This document shows, in pieces, positions 18,621 through 27,417 of a stretch of 64,000 nt of DNA. Source of the DNA: an uncultured Sulfitobacter sp. (lineage in GTDB: Bacteria > Pseudomonadota > Alphaproteobacteria > Rhodobacterales > Rhodobacteraceae). The translations under genes and the position numbers were made by a program. The notes beneath the pieces are model-generated. The model was not told the origin of the DNA. It did no database searches and saw only the letters and a list, made by a program, of their open reading frames with translations. Positions within the stretch are counted from its first letter, which is position 1. Each line of letters begins with the position of its first letter. The stretch is taken from the NCBI GenBank assembly GCA_913060815.1, contig CAJXSZ010000011.1, positions 1 to 64,000 on the forward strand, in the 5' to 3' direction.

Positions 18621-19223
18621 ATGACAGTGAACGTACTCGTGGCCGGCGCAACCGGCAAAACAGGTCGCCAACTGGTCGCACAGATCAACGAGATGGGTGG
18701 CAATCCCACGGCTCTCGTGCGCGACAGCTCCGACACCAGCGTCTTGCCCGAGGGCACGACAACGCGCATCGCGGATCTGACCGATCTTGATCAGGATGTC
18801 TGTGCAGGGGCCGATGTCGTCGTCTTTGCCGCTGGATCCGGCGGGGATACTGATGCCTCAATGACCGACAAGGTAGACCGCGACGGCGCTATCCGCCTAA
18901 TCGATCTTGCAGCGAAATCAGGCGCCACGCGCTTTGTGATGCTCAGCACGGTTGGCGCAGATGCCGAAAATCCCGAAGGCGAGCTTGCCCATTATCTCGA
19001 GGCAAAGCACGCGGCGGACGAACACTTGAAGAAGTCTGGCTTGACCTACTCAATCCTGCGGCCCGTATCGCTGACTGATGAAGGACGCTCTGACAAGATC
19101 GTGCTGGGCTCATCCGTGGACAAATCCGCCCAAGCAAGCCGCGCTGATGTGGCTCATGTCCTCGCAGATGCGGCGGTCAATGGCACACATGACGGCATAG
19201 CTCAGGACATGCAGTCAGCCTGA
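18621..19223 (+). CDS. NAD(P)-binding oxidoreductase (atypical SDR)
   Basis: 200 residues. Rossmann motif VLVAGATGKTGRQL at residues 4-17, VVFAAGSGG after the fourth strand, and FVMLSTVGAD, YLEAKHAADEHLKKSGLTYSILRP, matching the NAD(P)H-binding family of YwnB/NmrA-like proteins. The usual catalytic Tyr is replaced by the HYLEAK arrangement common to these atypical members. AAAAGGA is 7 bases before the ATG. It is inserted between fabA and fabB in the opposite direction, divergent from fabB and convergent with fabA. Function unknown. Confidence 0.88.
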   Translation: MTVNVLVAGATGKTGRQLVAQINEMGGNPTALVRDSSDTSVLPEGTTTRIADLTDLDQDVCAGADVVVFAAGSGGDTDASMTDKVDRDGAIRLIDLAAKSGATRFVMLSTVGADAENPEGELAHYLEAKHAADEHLKKSGLTYSILRPVSLTDEGRSDKIVLGSSVDKSAQASRADVAHVLADAAVNGTHDGIAQDMQSA

Positions 19224-19299
19224 CCCATAGAACGGTTCACGTCCCCCTCCGATTTGGCCTTTTTGCAGAGCCATCACTCGGAGTGGGTCGTGCCTGAAA

Positions 19300-19809
19300 T
19301 CAGCTCTCGGAGAGCGCAACCTTCATATCGGTCACCTGATAAATCAGCTCGCCGTCCGCCTCGACGGTGCCGCTGGCCACACCCATCGTGAGGCGGCGCG
19401 TCTGGATTGCTTTGGTAAAGTCAATCTTGTAAGTCAGCATTTTGCGGTCAGGGCGCACCATGCCCGTAAGTTTCACTTCCCCCACGCCCAGCGCATAGCC
19501 ACGCCCCTGCCAACCGCGCCAGCCAAGGTTGAATCCCGTGAGCTGCCACAATCCGTCAAGGCCAAGGCATCCGGGCATGATCGGGTTGCCTGGAAAATGA
19601 CAATCGAAAAACCACAGATCAGGCGTGATATCGAATTCAGCCACGATGTGGCCCTTGCCATGCGCGCCGCCGTCGCCGGATACTTCGGTAATCCGGTCCA
19701 TCATCAGCATGGGAGGCGCAGGCAATTGCGCATTCCCCTCGCCGAACAGCTCACCACGGGCACATTTCAGCAAGTCTTCTTTGTCAAAGCTGGTGGGATA
19801 ATCGGCCAT
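19300..19809 (-). CDS. fabA: 3-hydroxydecanoyl-ACP dehydratase/isomerase
   Basis: Introduces the cis double bond in unsaturated fatty-acid synthesis. 169 residues, hot-dog fold. The catalytic His is in [19 protein letters not shown] and the Asp in the same stretch ([12 protein letters not shown]). AGGAG stands 8 bases before the ATG. It is divergent from irr, sharing a 216-base regulatory region. It is separated from fabB by the NAD(P)-binding gene. Confidence 0.96.
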   Translation of the reverse strand: MADYPTSFDKEDLLKCARGELFGEGNAQLPAPPMLMMDRITEVSGDGGAHGKGHIVAEFDITPDLWFFDCHFPGNPIMPGCLGLDGLWQLTGFNLGWRGWQGRGYALGVGEVKLTGMVRPDRKMLTYKIDFTKAIQTRRLTMGVASGTVEADGELIYQVTDMKVALSES

Positions 19810-19969
19810 GGTGTTTGCTCCTGTAGGTCATTTTACTTATGTCCAACTAACACTGCGGTAAGCTGACCTGCAAGGGGCGCACAGATCACATGCGGCTGTT
19901 GGTGTCGGGGCGAAACCGCAACATTTAACGCCTGTGAGGCGTTTGCGCGATGTGCCGCAGCATTAGGAA

Positions 19970-19999
19970 TTGAAAAGACCCCCCACCCCGCACTATATT
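19970..19999 (+). promoter_or_regulatory. Predicted sigma70-type promoter of irr
   Basis: TTGAAA at 19970-19975 and TATATT at 19994-19999 with an 18-base spacer, 26 bases ahead of the irr ATG. A match by inspection only; the leader would be about 20 bases. Confidence 0.5.
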
Positions 20000-20025
20000 A
20001 GGTTGAGTTCGTAAAGAGGCCGATC

Positions 20026-20445
20026 ATGTCAGAGACGATGCTGGAAACTGGAACCAAATGGCTTGCCACCGCCGGGTTACGCCCGACGCGTCAACGCCTG
20101 ACGCTTGCCACATTGCTGGTGGGCGATGGCCAGCACCGCCATGTCACAGCAGAAAGCCTTTTTGAAGCGGCCAAAGATGGCGCCGACAGTGTATCACTTG
20201 CCACCGTCTACAACACATTGCGCGCCTTTTGCGATGCAGGCCTGCTGCAAGAAGTCACCGTAGACGGCTCGCGCAGCTATTTTGACACTAACACCCACGA
20301 TCACCCCCATTTCTTTTGGGAAGACGAGGCCCGCCTAACCGACGCCCCCTCCGATCAATTGGTCATCGCGCAACTCCCCGATGCCCCCGATGGCGCGGAA
20401 ATCGCAAGCGTCGATGTGGTCATCCGCCTGCGCAAGAAAGCCTGA
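20026..20445 (+). CDS. irr: Fur-family iron response regulator
   Basis: 139 residues. An N-terminal winged helix (RPTRQRLTLATLLVGDGQHRHVTAESLFEAAK ... SLATVYNTLRAFCDAGLLQEV) is followed by a short C-terminal domain with DTNTHDHPHFFWED, a His cluster as in rhizobial/Rhodobacterales Irr rather than the metal sites of Fur. In alphaproteobacteria Irr controls iron and haem genes and is destabilised by haem in some species. AGAGG lies ahead of the ATG. Divergent to fabA, an arrangement typical of this group. I infer Irr over Fur from the His motif and the context. Confidence 0.88.
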   Translation: MSETMLETGTKWLATAGLRPTRQRLTLATLLVGDGQHRHVTAESLFEAAKDGADSVSLATVYNTLRAFCDAGLLQEVTVDGSRSYFDTNTHDHPHFFWEDEARLTDAPSDQLVIAQLPDAPDGAEIASVDVVIRLRKKA

Positions 20446-20540
20446 CAGCTTTCCATGTCGTCAATCGCGCAACCGGCGTAGGCCAATACCCCGCACCTCA
20501 ATTTAAAAAAGCGCCACCCGCAAACTGCAGATGGCGCCCA

Positions 20541-20606
20541 TTTCTTTTGGTCCAAAATATCCCGGGGGAATTGGCCAAAGGCCAAGGGGGCAGCGCCCCT
20601 ACAGCC
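20541..20606 (-). repeat. Recurrent 3'-end palindromic element, copy C
   Basis: Twelve bases downstream of the FKBP stop on the minus strand. Hairpins: GGGGCGCTGCCCC, then TTGGCCTTTGGCCAA, then TCCCCCGGGATATTTTGGAC and CAAAAGAAA. It differs from copy B by only a few bases in the shared 60. Confidence 0.8.
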
Positions 20607-20618
20607 CCTCAGACACCA

Positions 20619-21053
20619 CTAAGCGGCGTCGATTTTCACCAGCTCGATGTCAAACTGCAAGTCCTTACCCGCCAGCGGGTGGTTTGCATCCAACGTGACT
20701 GTCGCTTCATCCATTTCCACCACAGTCACAGGCATCGCCTGCCCGTCGGGTGTCTGCATCTGCAACTGAATACCGACTTCAAGCGGAATATCCGCAGGGA
20801 TGCCTTCGCGCGGCACAGCCTGACGCATTTCGGGATTAGACTGCCCATAGGCGTCATCGGCACCGATCTTGACGATCTTCTTGTCGCCGACCTTCATGCC
20901 GGGGATCGCAACATCCAGACCGGGAATGATCTGGCCAGAACCAACTTCGAACGCCAACGGCTCACGCCCTTCCGAGCTGTCAAAGGTGGTGCCATCCAGC
21001 AATGTGCCAGTGTAGTGCAAGTGTACGGTGTCGCCAGCCTTAACTTCGGCCAT
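20619..21053 (-). CDS. FKBP-type peptidyl-prolyl isomerase (SlyD-like)
   Basis: 144 residues from the ATG at 21053, which has GGAG 7 bases upstream. FKBP core: VHLHYTGTLLDGTTFDSSEGREPLAFEVGSGQIIPGLDVAIPGMKVGDKK; an insert-in-flap region (about 70-120) as in SlyD follows. It lacks the His/Cys-rich metal tail of E. coli SlyD. It is predicted to be a cytoplasmic proline isomerase and holdase. Convergent with irr and divergent from the dehalogenase operon. Confidence 0.92.
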   Translation of the reverse strand: MAEVKAGDTVHLHYTGTLLDGTTFDSSEGREPLAFEVGSGQIIPGLDVAIPGMKVGDKKIVKIGADDAYGQSNPEMRQAVPREGIPADIPLEVGIQLQMQTPDGQAMPVTVVEMDEATVTLDANHPLAGKDLQFDIELVKIDAA

Positions 21054-21234
21054 AAGTCGTCTCCAATATGTCAGGGGGATTTGTGCAGGAGGCCGCGTAT
21101 CTGCGCGGGTGCTCCGAAAGATGGCGCACCCTTTCAAGACATACGCCGAGGTGCAACCCCCATTTCACCCTTTTCCGCCGCCCTGCCTCATGCCACTGTG
21201 CGACATAACACCCCTTCCCCCTGCGGAGCCTGCC

Positions 21235-21921
21235 ATGCCCATTACCACCTGTATCTTCGACGCCTACGGCACTCTTTTCGATGTTGCCGCCAGCGCACGC
21301 CAAGCTGCCTCCGAACCTGAATACAGCGCGATCAAAGACGACTGGCCGCAACTGGCCGAGCACTGGCGCGCGAAACAGCTCAGCTATAGCTGGCTGCGCG
21401 CTGTCGCAGGTGCGCATTGCGATTTCTGGCAGGTCACACAGGAAGGTCTCGACTGGGCGCTGGAAAAAACAGGTCACGATAACGACAGCGCGCTGCGCGA
21501 ACGCCTGCTCCAGCTGTATTGGGAGTTGGGCGCCTACGCTGAAGTTCCTGCCATGCTCACCGCGCTCAAAGACGCGGGCCTTAACACCGGCATTCTCTCA
21601 AACGGCTCGCCCGCCATGCTGCGCGGCGCGGTCGACAGTGCTGGCATCGACGGCGTGCTTGATGCGCTGCTCTCTGTCGAAAGCGTGGGCATCTTCAAGC
21701 CTGACGCCCGCGTCTATGATCTGGTCGGTGCCGCATTCGGCTGCGCCAAGGACGAGGTCCTCTTTGTCTCCTCCAACGGTTGGGATGCGGCTGCGGCCAC
21801 GGGCTACGGCTTTACCACCGCATGGGTCAACCGCGCAGGCGAGCCTGTAGACCGCCTCCCTTGGACGCCCGTTCACACGCTCGAAGATCTCACAGGCATC
21901 CCAGCATTGGCAGGCATCTAA
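21235..21921 (+). CDS. Haloacid dehalogenase, type II
   Basis: 228 residues. HAD fold with nucleophile Asp in CIFDAYGTLFDV (residue 8 region), Ser/Asn in ILSNGSPAML, Lys in GIFKPDARVYDL and the L-2-haloacid dehalogenase signature SSNGWDAAAATGYGF near residue 175. Hydrolysis of short 2-haloacids is the family reaction; the true substrate is unknown. GGAG is 6 bases ahead of the ATG at 21235. It is the first gene of a gapless operon: its TAA overlaps the ATG of the next gene. Confidence 0.92.
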   Translation: MPITTCIFDAYGTLFDVAASARQAASEPEYSAIKDDWPQLAEHWRAKQLSYSWLRAVAGAHCDFWQVTQEGLDWALEKTGHDNDSALRERLLQLYWELGAYAEVPAMLTALKDAGLNTGILSNGSPAMLRGAVDSAGIDGVLDALLSVESVGIFKPDARVYDLVGAAFGCAKDEVLFVSSNGWDAAAATGYGFTTAWVNRAGEPVDRLPWTPVHTLEDLTGIPALAGI

Positions 21922-22745
21922 TGGCACATTTCACCACCTCCGACGGGCTCAAGCTCTACTACACCGATGAAGGCAAAGGCCTTCCCATCCTCTGCCTTGC
22001 TGGGCTGACCCGCACCACGGCGGATTTCGATTATGTCACGCCCCACCTTGAGGGCTGCCGCCTGATCAAGATGGACTACCGCGGGCGTGGACAGTCGGAT
22101 TTTGACCCCGATTGGAAGAATTACGCCCTGCCCGTTGAATGCCGCGATGCGCTGGAATTGCTCGATCATTTAGGGCTGGAAAAAGTCGCCATCTTGGGCA
22201 CCTCGCGTGGCGGGCTGAACGCCATGGGGCTTGCGATGGGCGCCAAAGACCGCCTGCTCGGTGTAGCGCTCAATGACGTGGGACCTGTGATTGATCCGAA
22301 AGGGATCGAGACGATCAAGGACTACATCGGCCGCAACCCCGCCGCCAAAACGCATGAGGAAGCTGCCGCCGCGATGGAGCGCGCCTTCCCCGAGTTCAAA
22401 AACGTACCCGAAGGCCGTTGGCTGGAGGAAGCGCGCAAGCACTACACTCAAGACGCAGATGGCCTGCACATCACCTATGACAAGCACCTGCGCGACGCTG
22501 TGCTGGCGGCGGGTGAGCAGATGATGCCCGACCTCTGGCCCTATTTCGATGCGCTGAAGGGCCTCCCGCTTGCCCTCATCTGGGGGCGCAATTCCAACCT
22601 GCTGAGCGAGGATACCGTGATGGAAATGCAAATCCGCCGGACCGATATGCATCTCGCCACCGTCCCTGATCGTGGCCACATCCCGTTTCTGGACGAGCCA
22701 ACTGCACTCTCGACCCTGCGCCGCTGGATCGGAGATATGCAATGA
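21921..22745 (+). CDS. Alpha/beta-hydrolase
   Basis: 274 residues, cytoplasmic. Oxyanion region LCLAGLTRTTADF, nucleophile elbow LGTSRGGLNAMG (Ser in GTSRGG), and catalytic His in VPDRGHIPFLDEP near the end. The DYRGRGQSDFDPDW motif is typical of the family. The ATG is shared with the previous stop (TAATG), and the stop overlaps the next ATG. Substrate unknown. Placement between a dehalogenase and a dehydratase does not settle a pathway. Confidence 0.9.
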   Translation: MAHFTTSDGLKLYYTDEGKGLPILCLAGLTRTTADFDYVTPHLEGCRLIKMDYRGRGQSDFDPDWKNYALPVECRDALELLDHLGLEKVAILGTSRGGLNAMGLAMGAKDRLLGVALNDVGPVIDPKGIETIKDYIGRNPAAKTHEEAAAAMERAFPEFKNVPEGRWLEEARKHYTQDADGLHITYDKHLRDAVLAAGEQMMPDLWPYFDALKGLPLALIWGRNSNLLSEDTVMEMQIRRTDMHLATVPDRGHIPFLDEPTALSTLRRWIGDMQ

Positions 22746-23710
22746 ACATCGAGATGATCCGCGCCGCCGCCGCACGCATTCAGGGCCACGCCGTGCGCAC
22801 GCCACTGGTCCGCTCGGGCTTCCTTGACCAGATCGCGGGGCGCCGCGTCTGGGTCAAACCCGAATGCCTGCAACAAACAGGCAGCTTCAAATTTCGCGGT
22901 GCCTACAGTGCGCTGTCGGCGCTGGAGCCAGCGGTGCGCGCACGCGGTGTGATCGCATTCTCCTCTGGCAACCACGCACAGGGCGTGGCGCTGGCCGCAC
23001 GGATGCACGACACCTCAGCCGTCATCGTAATGCCGTCCGATGCGCCACAACTCAAAATTGACAATACGCGTGCGTATGGCGCCGATGTTGTCCTCTATGA
23101 CCGCGAAACAGAATCCCGCGACGAGATCGGTGCACAACTGAGCGAGGAGAGAGGGCTGACTTTGGTCAAACCCTTTGACGAGCCACAAGTCATCGCGGGC
23201 CAAGGAACCTGCGGACTGGAGATCGCCGAAGATGCCAAAGCTTACGGGATCAAGAACGCCGATGTGATTGTCTGTTGCGGTGGCGGCGGCCTGACCTCTG
23301 GCATCGCTTTGGCGCTGGAGGCCGACGCCCCAAATCTGCGTGTGCGCCCTGCCGAGCCTGCGGGGTTCGACGACGTGGCCCGATCCCTCACGGCGGGCGA
23401 AATCAAGAGCAACCCTGCGAAATCGGGCAGCATTTGTGACGCCATCCTCACCGAGCGACCGGGTGACATGACGTGGCCCATCCTCAAACGCTTGTGCGGC
23501 CCCGCGCTGGTGATCAGCGATGCAGAGGCGCTGGACGCAATGGGCCAAGCGTTCCTGAACCTCAAACTCGTCGCCGAGCCTGGCGGAGCAGCCGCCCTCG
23601 CCGCCGCTCTTTACCGCGCGGACCAGATTGAAGGCGATGACGTGATCGTCACCATTTCGGGCGGCAACGTAGATCCGTCGATGTTCAGCCGTGCGCTGGA
23701 ACGCCTATGA
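22742..23710 (+). CDS. Threonine/serine dehydratase (PLP)
   Basis: 322 residues, fold type II PLP enzyme. The Schiff-base Lys is in QQTGSFKFRGAYSAL near residue 50, the substrate loop SGNHAQGVALAA near 80, and the phosphate-binding CCGGGGLTSGIAL near 178. There is no C-terminal ACT domain, so it is the short catabolic/IlvA-like form. Deaminates threonine and/or serine; racemase activity cannot be excluded. ATGA overlaps at both ends couple it to its neighbours. Confidence 0.92.
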   Translation: MNIEMIRAAAARIQGHAVRTPLVRSGFLDQIAGRRVWVKPECLQQTGSFKFRGAYSALSALEPAVRARGVIAFSSGNHAQGVALAARMHDTSAVIVMPSDAPQLKIDNTRAYGADVVLYDRETESRDEIGAQLSEERGLTLVKPFDEPQVIAGQGTCGLEIAEDAKAYGIKNADVIVCCGGGGLTSGIALALEADAPNLRVRPAEPAGFDDVARSLTAGEIKSNPAKSGSICDAILTERPGDMTWPILKRLCGPALVISDAEALDAMGQAFLNLKLVAEPGGAAALAAALYRADQIEGDDVIVTISGGNVDPSMFSRALERL

Positions 23711-24906
23711 CCCGTTTCACCATCGCCAGCTTCAACGTCAAAAACCTCATCGGCGCGGACAAAGAGTACTATCAATTCCAATCCTACACGCCCGAGGAAT
23801 ACGCATGGAAGCGCGACTGGCTCGCCGATCAGATGGTCACGCTGGACGCCGATATCGTGGGCTTTCAGGAAGTCTTTGACGAGGATTCCTTGCGCGATGC
23901 TATCACGCTGGCCGACACTTACGGCGAGGCACAGAATGATTTCTCGCTGCCGGGCGCCACAAAACGCTACCGCAAGCGCGCGATCTTCGACAAGCTGGCC
24001 TATGGCAGCTACCGCGAGGCGGAAATCGCCTTTGCCCCCAATATGAATGACACGGGCGAGGCAGGCCAGCGCCGCCCCGGCGTGGCGATCCTGTCGCGCT
24101 TCGGCTTCGCCGATGAGCCAGAGATCATTCAGGACATGGGCGCGCCGCTCGACATCCCCTTCTTGGACGGGGGTGAGGATGGCGGGTTCTTCCGCATCTC
24201 CCGCCTCAGCCGCCCAATCCTCAAGGTGCGCATCCCCGTGGGCGACCACGTGATCACCGTCTTCAACTGCCACCTCAAATCCAAACTCGGCGAATTCATC
24301 CGTCCGCAGGATGGCGGCTTTGCCCCCGAAGTTGACCTCACGCAATATGACCCCGTGGGCCGTGCGCTGGGGTCTGCCCGTGCCGCTATGCGCCGCATGG
24401 CCGAGGCATGGGTGCTGCGAGACGCCATTGTGCAAGAGTTACAGGCTGGCAACCCCGTCATGGTGCTGGGGGATTTCAACGATGCGGAGAATGCGGTCAG
24501 CAGTGAGATCATCTCGGGCGAGCATCCGTTCAAGAATTATCAATGGATGCTGCGCCATGACGCCGAGCATCGCGGGGATCGCTATAGCGCTGAGGAAGCC
24601 ACCCAGATTACCGAAGATATAGAAGCCGTGCGCCTGCACCCCGCCGAGAAACTTTTTGTGCGTAAATCACTCCGCGATATGGTGTTTACCGCAGCCTTTG
24701 GCGGCGTCTACGAAAGCATTGACCAGATTTATCTGTCGCGCCATTTCCTGCCTGAATACAGCGCCAACATCGGCGAAATGGAATATTTCAGTGTGCTTAA
24801 TGACCACCTCACCGATGGCAGCCACGCAGAAGCGCCGTATAACAAACTCGCCTCTGACCACGGCCAGATCATGGCGCATATGACCCTGAAGGGAGACCCC
24901 AGATGA
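23707..24906 (+). CDS. Endonuclease/exonuclease/phosphatase family protein
   Basis: 399 residues, no signal peptide. EEP fold: ASFNVKNLIG at the start (Asn ligand), DIVGFQEVFDEDSL with metal Glu, FNCHLKSK, VMVLGDFNDAENAVSSE with Asp/Asn, and catalytic His in LASDHGQIMAHM at the end. This is a complete phosphodiesterase-like active site. Substrate (nucleic acid, lipid or nucleotide) unknown. Overlaps both neighbours by 4 bases (ATGA). Confidence 0.9.
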   Translation: MTRFTIASFNVKNLIGADKEYYQFQSYTPEEYAWKRDWLADQMVTLDADIVGFQEVFDEDSLRDAITLADTYGEAQNDFSLPGATKRYRKRAIFDKLAYGSYREAEIAFAPNMNDTGEAGQRRPGVAILSRFGFADEPEIIQDMGAPLDIPFLDGGEDGGFFRISRLSRPILKVRIPVGDHVITVFNCHLKSKLGEFIRPQDGGFAPEVDLTQYDPVGRALGSARAAMRRMAEAWVLRDAIVQELQAGNPVMVLGDFNDAENAVSSEIISGEHPFKNYQWMLRHDAEHRGDRYSAEEATQITEDIEAVRLHPAEKLFVRKSLRDMVFTAAFGGVYESIDQIYLSRHFLPEYSANIGEMEYFSVLNDHLTDGSHAEAPYNKLASDHGQIMAHMTLKGDPR

Positions 24907-25691
24907 AGCTCTTTGACGCAGGTGATGTGCGCATCCACTACCGCGTGGACGGACCAGAAGATGGGCCGACAGTGGTTTTTGCAAACTCGCTGGGCACGGA
25001 CATGCGGCTTTGGGACCCGATCCTGCCACTGCTGCCGGGCGGTCTGCGCATAATCCGCTGGGACAAACGCGGGCACGGCCTCTCGACGGTCCCCAGTGGC
25101 CCCTACACAATGGGCGCGCTGATCAGCGATTGCGAGAAGCTGTTGGATCATCTGGCCGTTAAGGAGTGTGTCTTTATCGGCCTCAGCATCGGCGGCATGA
25201 TCGCCCAAGGGTTGGCGGTCAAACGGCTTGACCTCATCCGCGCCATGGTGCTGAGCAATACCGCCGCCAAGATCGGCAATCCCGCGCTGTGGGACGAGCG
25301 TATCGCCGCCGTTCACCAAAACGGTGTAGAGAGCCTCGCAGATGCGGTGATGGAGCGCTGGTTCAGCGCGGAGTTCCGCAAAACGCCCGAGCTGGAGCTG
25401 TGGCGCAACATGTTGGTGCAGCAGGCGGACGATGGCTATGCGGGCTGTTCCGCCGCCATTTCAGGCACGGATTTCTACACCCCGACCAGCGGCTTACGCC
25501 TGCCGACCCTCGGGATTGCGGGCAGCGAAGACGGCTCGACCCCGCCCGATCTGGTGCGTGAGACTGTCGATCTGATCCCTGCATCGCAGTTCCATCTCAT
25601 TCGCCGTGCGGGCCATCTCCCTTGCGTCGAGCAACCGCAGGAATTTGCGGATGTGCTGACTAAATTTCTCAAAGGGGTCGGCCATGTCTGA
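24903..25691 (+). CDS. pcaD: 3-oxoadipate enol-lactonase
   Basis: 262 residues, alpha/beta-hydrolase. Hydrolyses 3-oxoadipate enol-lactone in the protocatechuate branch of the beta-ketoadipate pathway. Nucleophile Ser in IGLSIGGMIAQGLA near residue 97, acid Asp region GIAGSEDGSTP and His in IRRAGHLPCVEQP. FANSLGTDMRLWDP is typical of PcaD. The next genes, pcaC and pcaB, support the assignment. Its TGA overlaps the pcaC ATG by 8 bases (ATGTCTGA). Confidence 0.93.
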   Translation: MKLFDAGDVRIHYRVDGPEDGPTVVFANSLGTDMRLWDPILPLLPGGLRIIRWDKRGHGLSTVPSGPYTMGALISDCEKLLDHLAVKECVFIGLSIGGMIAQGLAVKRLDLIRAMVLSNTAAKIGNPALWDERIAAVHQNGVESLADAVMERWFSAEFRKTPELELWRNMLVQQADDGYAGCSAAISGTDFYTPTSGLRLPTLGIAGSEDGSTPPDLVRETVDLIPASQFHLIRRAGHLPCVEQPQEFADVLTKFLKGVGHV

Positions 25692-26064
25692 GCGCTTTGC
25701 CGACGGCATGACCACCCGCCGCCGTGTGTTGGGCGATGCCCATGTGGACCGCGCCGAAGCTGCGAAAACCGATGCAGACGAGGCCTTCCAGACCCTGATC
25801 ACCGAAGGCGCTTGGGGCACGGTCTGGTCTTCGGACGCAATCGCGCTGCGCGAACGCTCGATGCTGACGCTCGCGCTTCTGGCCGCAATGGGGAATTTTG
25901 AAGAGATACCCATGCACATCCGCGCCTGCGCGCGCACGGGCGCCAGCCAAAGTGATGTGATGGAAGCGTTCCAGCATGTGGCAATCTATTGCGGTGTGCC
26001 AAAAGCAAACCATGCGATCAAGCTGGCCAAGGCGACTTGGGCCGAAATGGAGAAAGACACCTAA
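25684..26064 (+). CDS. pcaC: 4-carboxymuconolactone decarboxylase
   Basis: 126 residues, AhpD-like helical fold. Decarboxylates gamma-carboxymuconolactone to the PcaD substrate. Signatures RRRVLGDAHVDRAEA, GAWGTVWSSDAIALRERSMLTLALLAAMGN and VAIYCGVPKANHAI with the conserved Cys-x-Val-Pro. Overlaps both pcaD and pcaB. In many relatives pcaH and pcaG follow pcaC; here they are absent and pcaB follows with no gap. Confidence 0.94.
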   Translation: MSERFADGMTTRRRVLGDAHVDRAEAAKTDADEAFQTLITEGAWGTVWSSDAIALRERSMLTLALLAAMGNFEEIPMHIRACARTGASQSDVMEAFQHVAIYCGVPKANHAIKLAKATWAEMEKDT

Positions 26065-27389
26065 TGGCCGCGAGCATTTTCGACAGCCCGCTTCATGCGC
26101 ATCTGTTCCCGACTGGTGAGGCAGGGAGGCTCTTCTCCGACACAGCTGCGCTGCGCGCGATGCTGTTGGTGGAGGGCGCGCTGGCGCGTGCCCAAGGCGC
26201 CCAAGGCATCATCCCTGAACTGAGCGCGAAAGCGATTCAGCGTGCTACGATGGAAATCCAGATCGATCCCGGTGCCATTGCGCGCGCCACAGGCGAGAAC
26301 GGGGTGAGCGTTCCGGGCCTTGTGGCGGCCTTTCGCGCCGAGATGAACGCGCCCGAGCATGCGCAATTCGTGCATTGGGGGGCGACGTCGCAGGATATTA
26401 TCGACACTGGGCTTATGCTGCGCCTGCGGCAGCTTCTTTTGCTGGTCGAGACGGATTTGCGCACGGTGATTGCCGCCCTCGCCACACAAGCAGAAGATCA
26501 CGCCATCACCGCAATGGCGGCCCGCACATGGGGCCAGCAGGCAACACCCACCAGTTGGGGCGCGGTTGTGGCGGATTGGGGCCACGGGCTGTGCGATCTG
26601 CTCGACGCGCTTCCCCCTCTTCGGTCGTCATCGCTATTGGTCTCACTCTCGGGCGCGGCTGGCACAGCATCAGCACTGGGGGGTGAGGCAGCGGACACCC
26701 GTGCCGCACTTGCCGAAGGGTTAGGCCTGCACGATCCCAAGCGCAGCTGGCATGTGGACCGTGGCCCGATCCTGCGCATTGCCGATTGGCTCGTGCGGCT
26801 CACCGCGCAACTGGCGCGGATGGGGGCCACGTTGGTCGCACTGACCAGCACGGAAATCGGTGAAGTCACTCTTGGGGCTGCGGGCGCATCCTCCACCATG
26901 CCGCAAAAGCAAAATCCTGTGGCCGCGTCTGCCTTGCAGGCCTTGGGGCATCAATGCACAGGCCTGCGCGCAGCGTTGGCCCCTGCCACGCAGCAGATGC
27001 ACCAACGCGACGGGGCCGCGTGGTTTACTGAATGGATGGTTCTGCCGCAGATCGCCCTTGGCACGGCAAGTGCGTTGCAGCATGCCGTGTCCCTTTCGCG
27101 AAGTATGGCACCTGAAATTCCGCGTATGACAGGCAACCTGAACGCCAATCTGGGGCTGATCCATGCCGAAGCGCTGAGCTTTGCGCTGGCCCGCAATATG
27201 CCGCGGCCCGAGGCTCAAGCTGCGAGCAAAGCGCTGTGCCGCGAGGCGCAAGAGACACATACCGAGCTGGAGACGCTGGCGCGTGCCGCCTACCCGGATC
27301 TGCCCGCTGATCTCTTTGACGCGACCGCGTCGCTTGGCCATGCGCCCCAAGCCGCAGCGGATTTCGCTGCACGGGCAAAGGCGCTGTAG
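26064..27389 (+). CDS. pcaB: 3-carboxy-cis,cis-muconate cycloisomerase
   Basis: 441 residues, fumarase/aspartase superfamily. Cyclises carboxymuconate, the product of protocatechuate 3,4-dioxygenase. HWGATSQDIIDTGLMLR, ARTWGQQATPTSWG, and the signature loop GAAGASSTMPQKQNPVAAS are visible. The ATG at 26064 shares bases with the pcaC stop. The dioxygenase that should supply its substrate is not encoded in this window. Confidence 0.93.
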   Translation: MAASIFDSPLHAHLFPTGEAGRLFSDTAALRAMLLVEGALARAQGAQGIIPELSAKAIQRATMEIQIDPGAIARATGENGVSVPGLVAAFRAEMNAPEHAQFVHWGATSQDIIDTGLMLRLRQLLLLVETDLRTVIAALATQAEDHAITAMAARTWGQQATPTSWGAVVADWGHGLCDLLDALPPLRSSSLLVSLSGAAGTASALGGEAADTRAALAEGLGLHDPKRSWHVDRGPILRIADWLVRLTAQLARMGATLVALTSTEIGEVTLGAAGASSTMPQKQNPVAASALQALGHQCTGLRAALAPATQQMHQRDGAAWFTEWMVLPQIALGTASALQHAVSLSRSMAPEIPRMTGNLNANLGLIHAEALSFALARNMPRPEAQAASKALCREAQETHTELETLARAAYPDLPADLFDATASLGHAPQAAADFAARAKAL

Positions 27390-27417
27390 CATCTCGCGCC
27401 TGCCGCTCATATTCATC

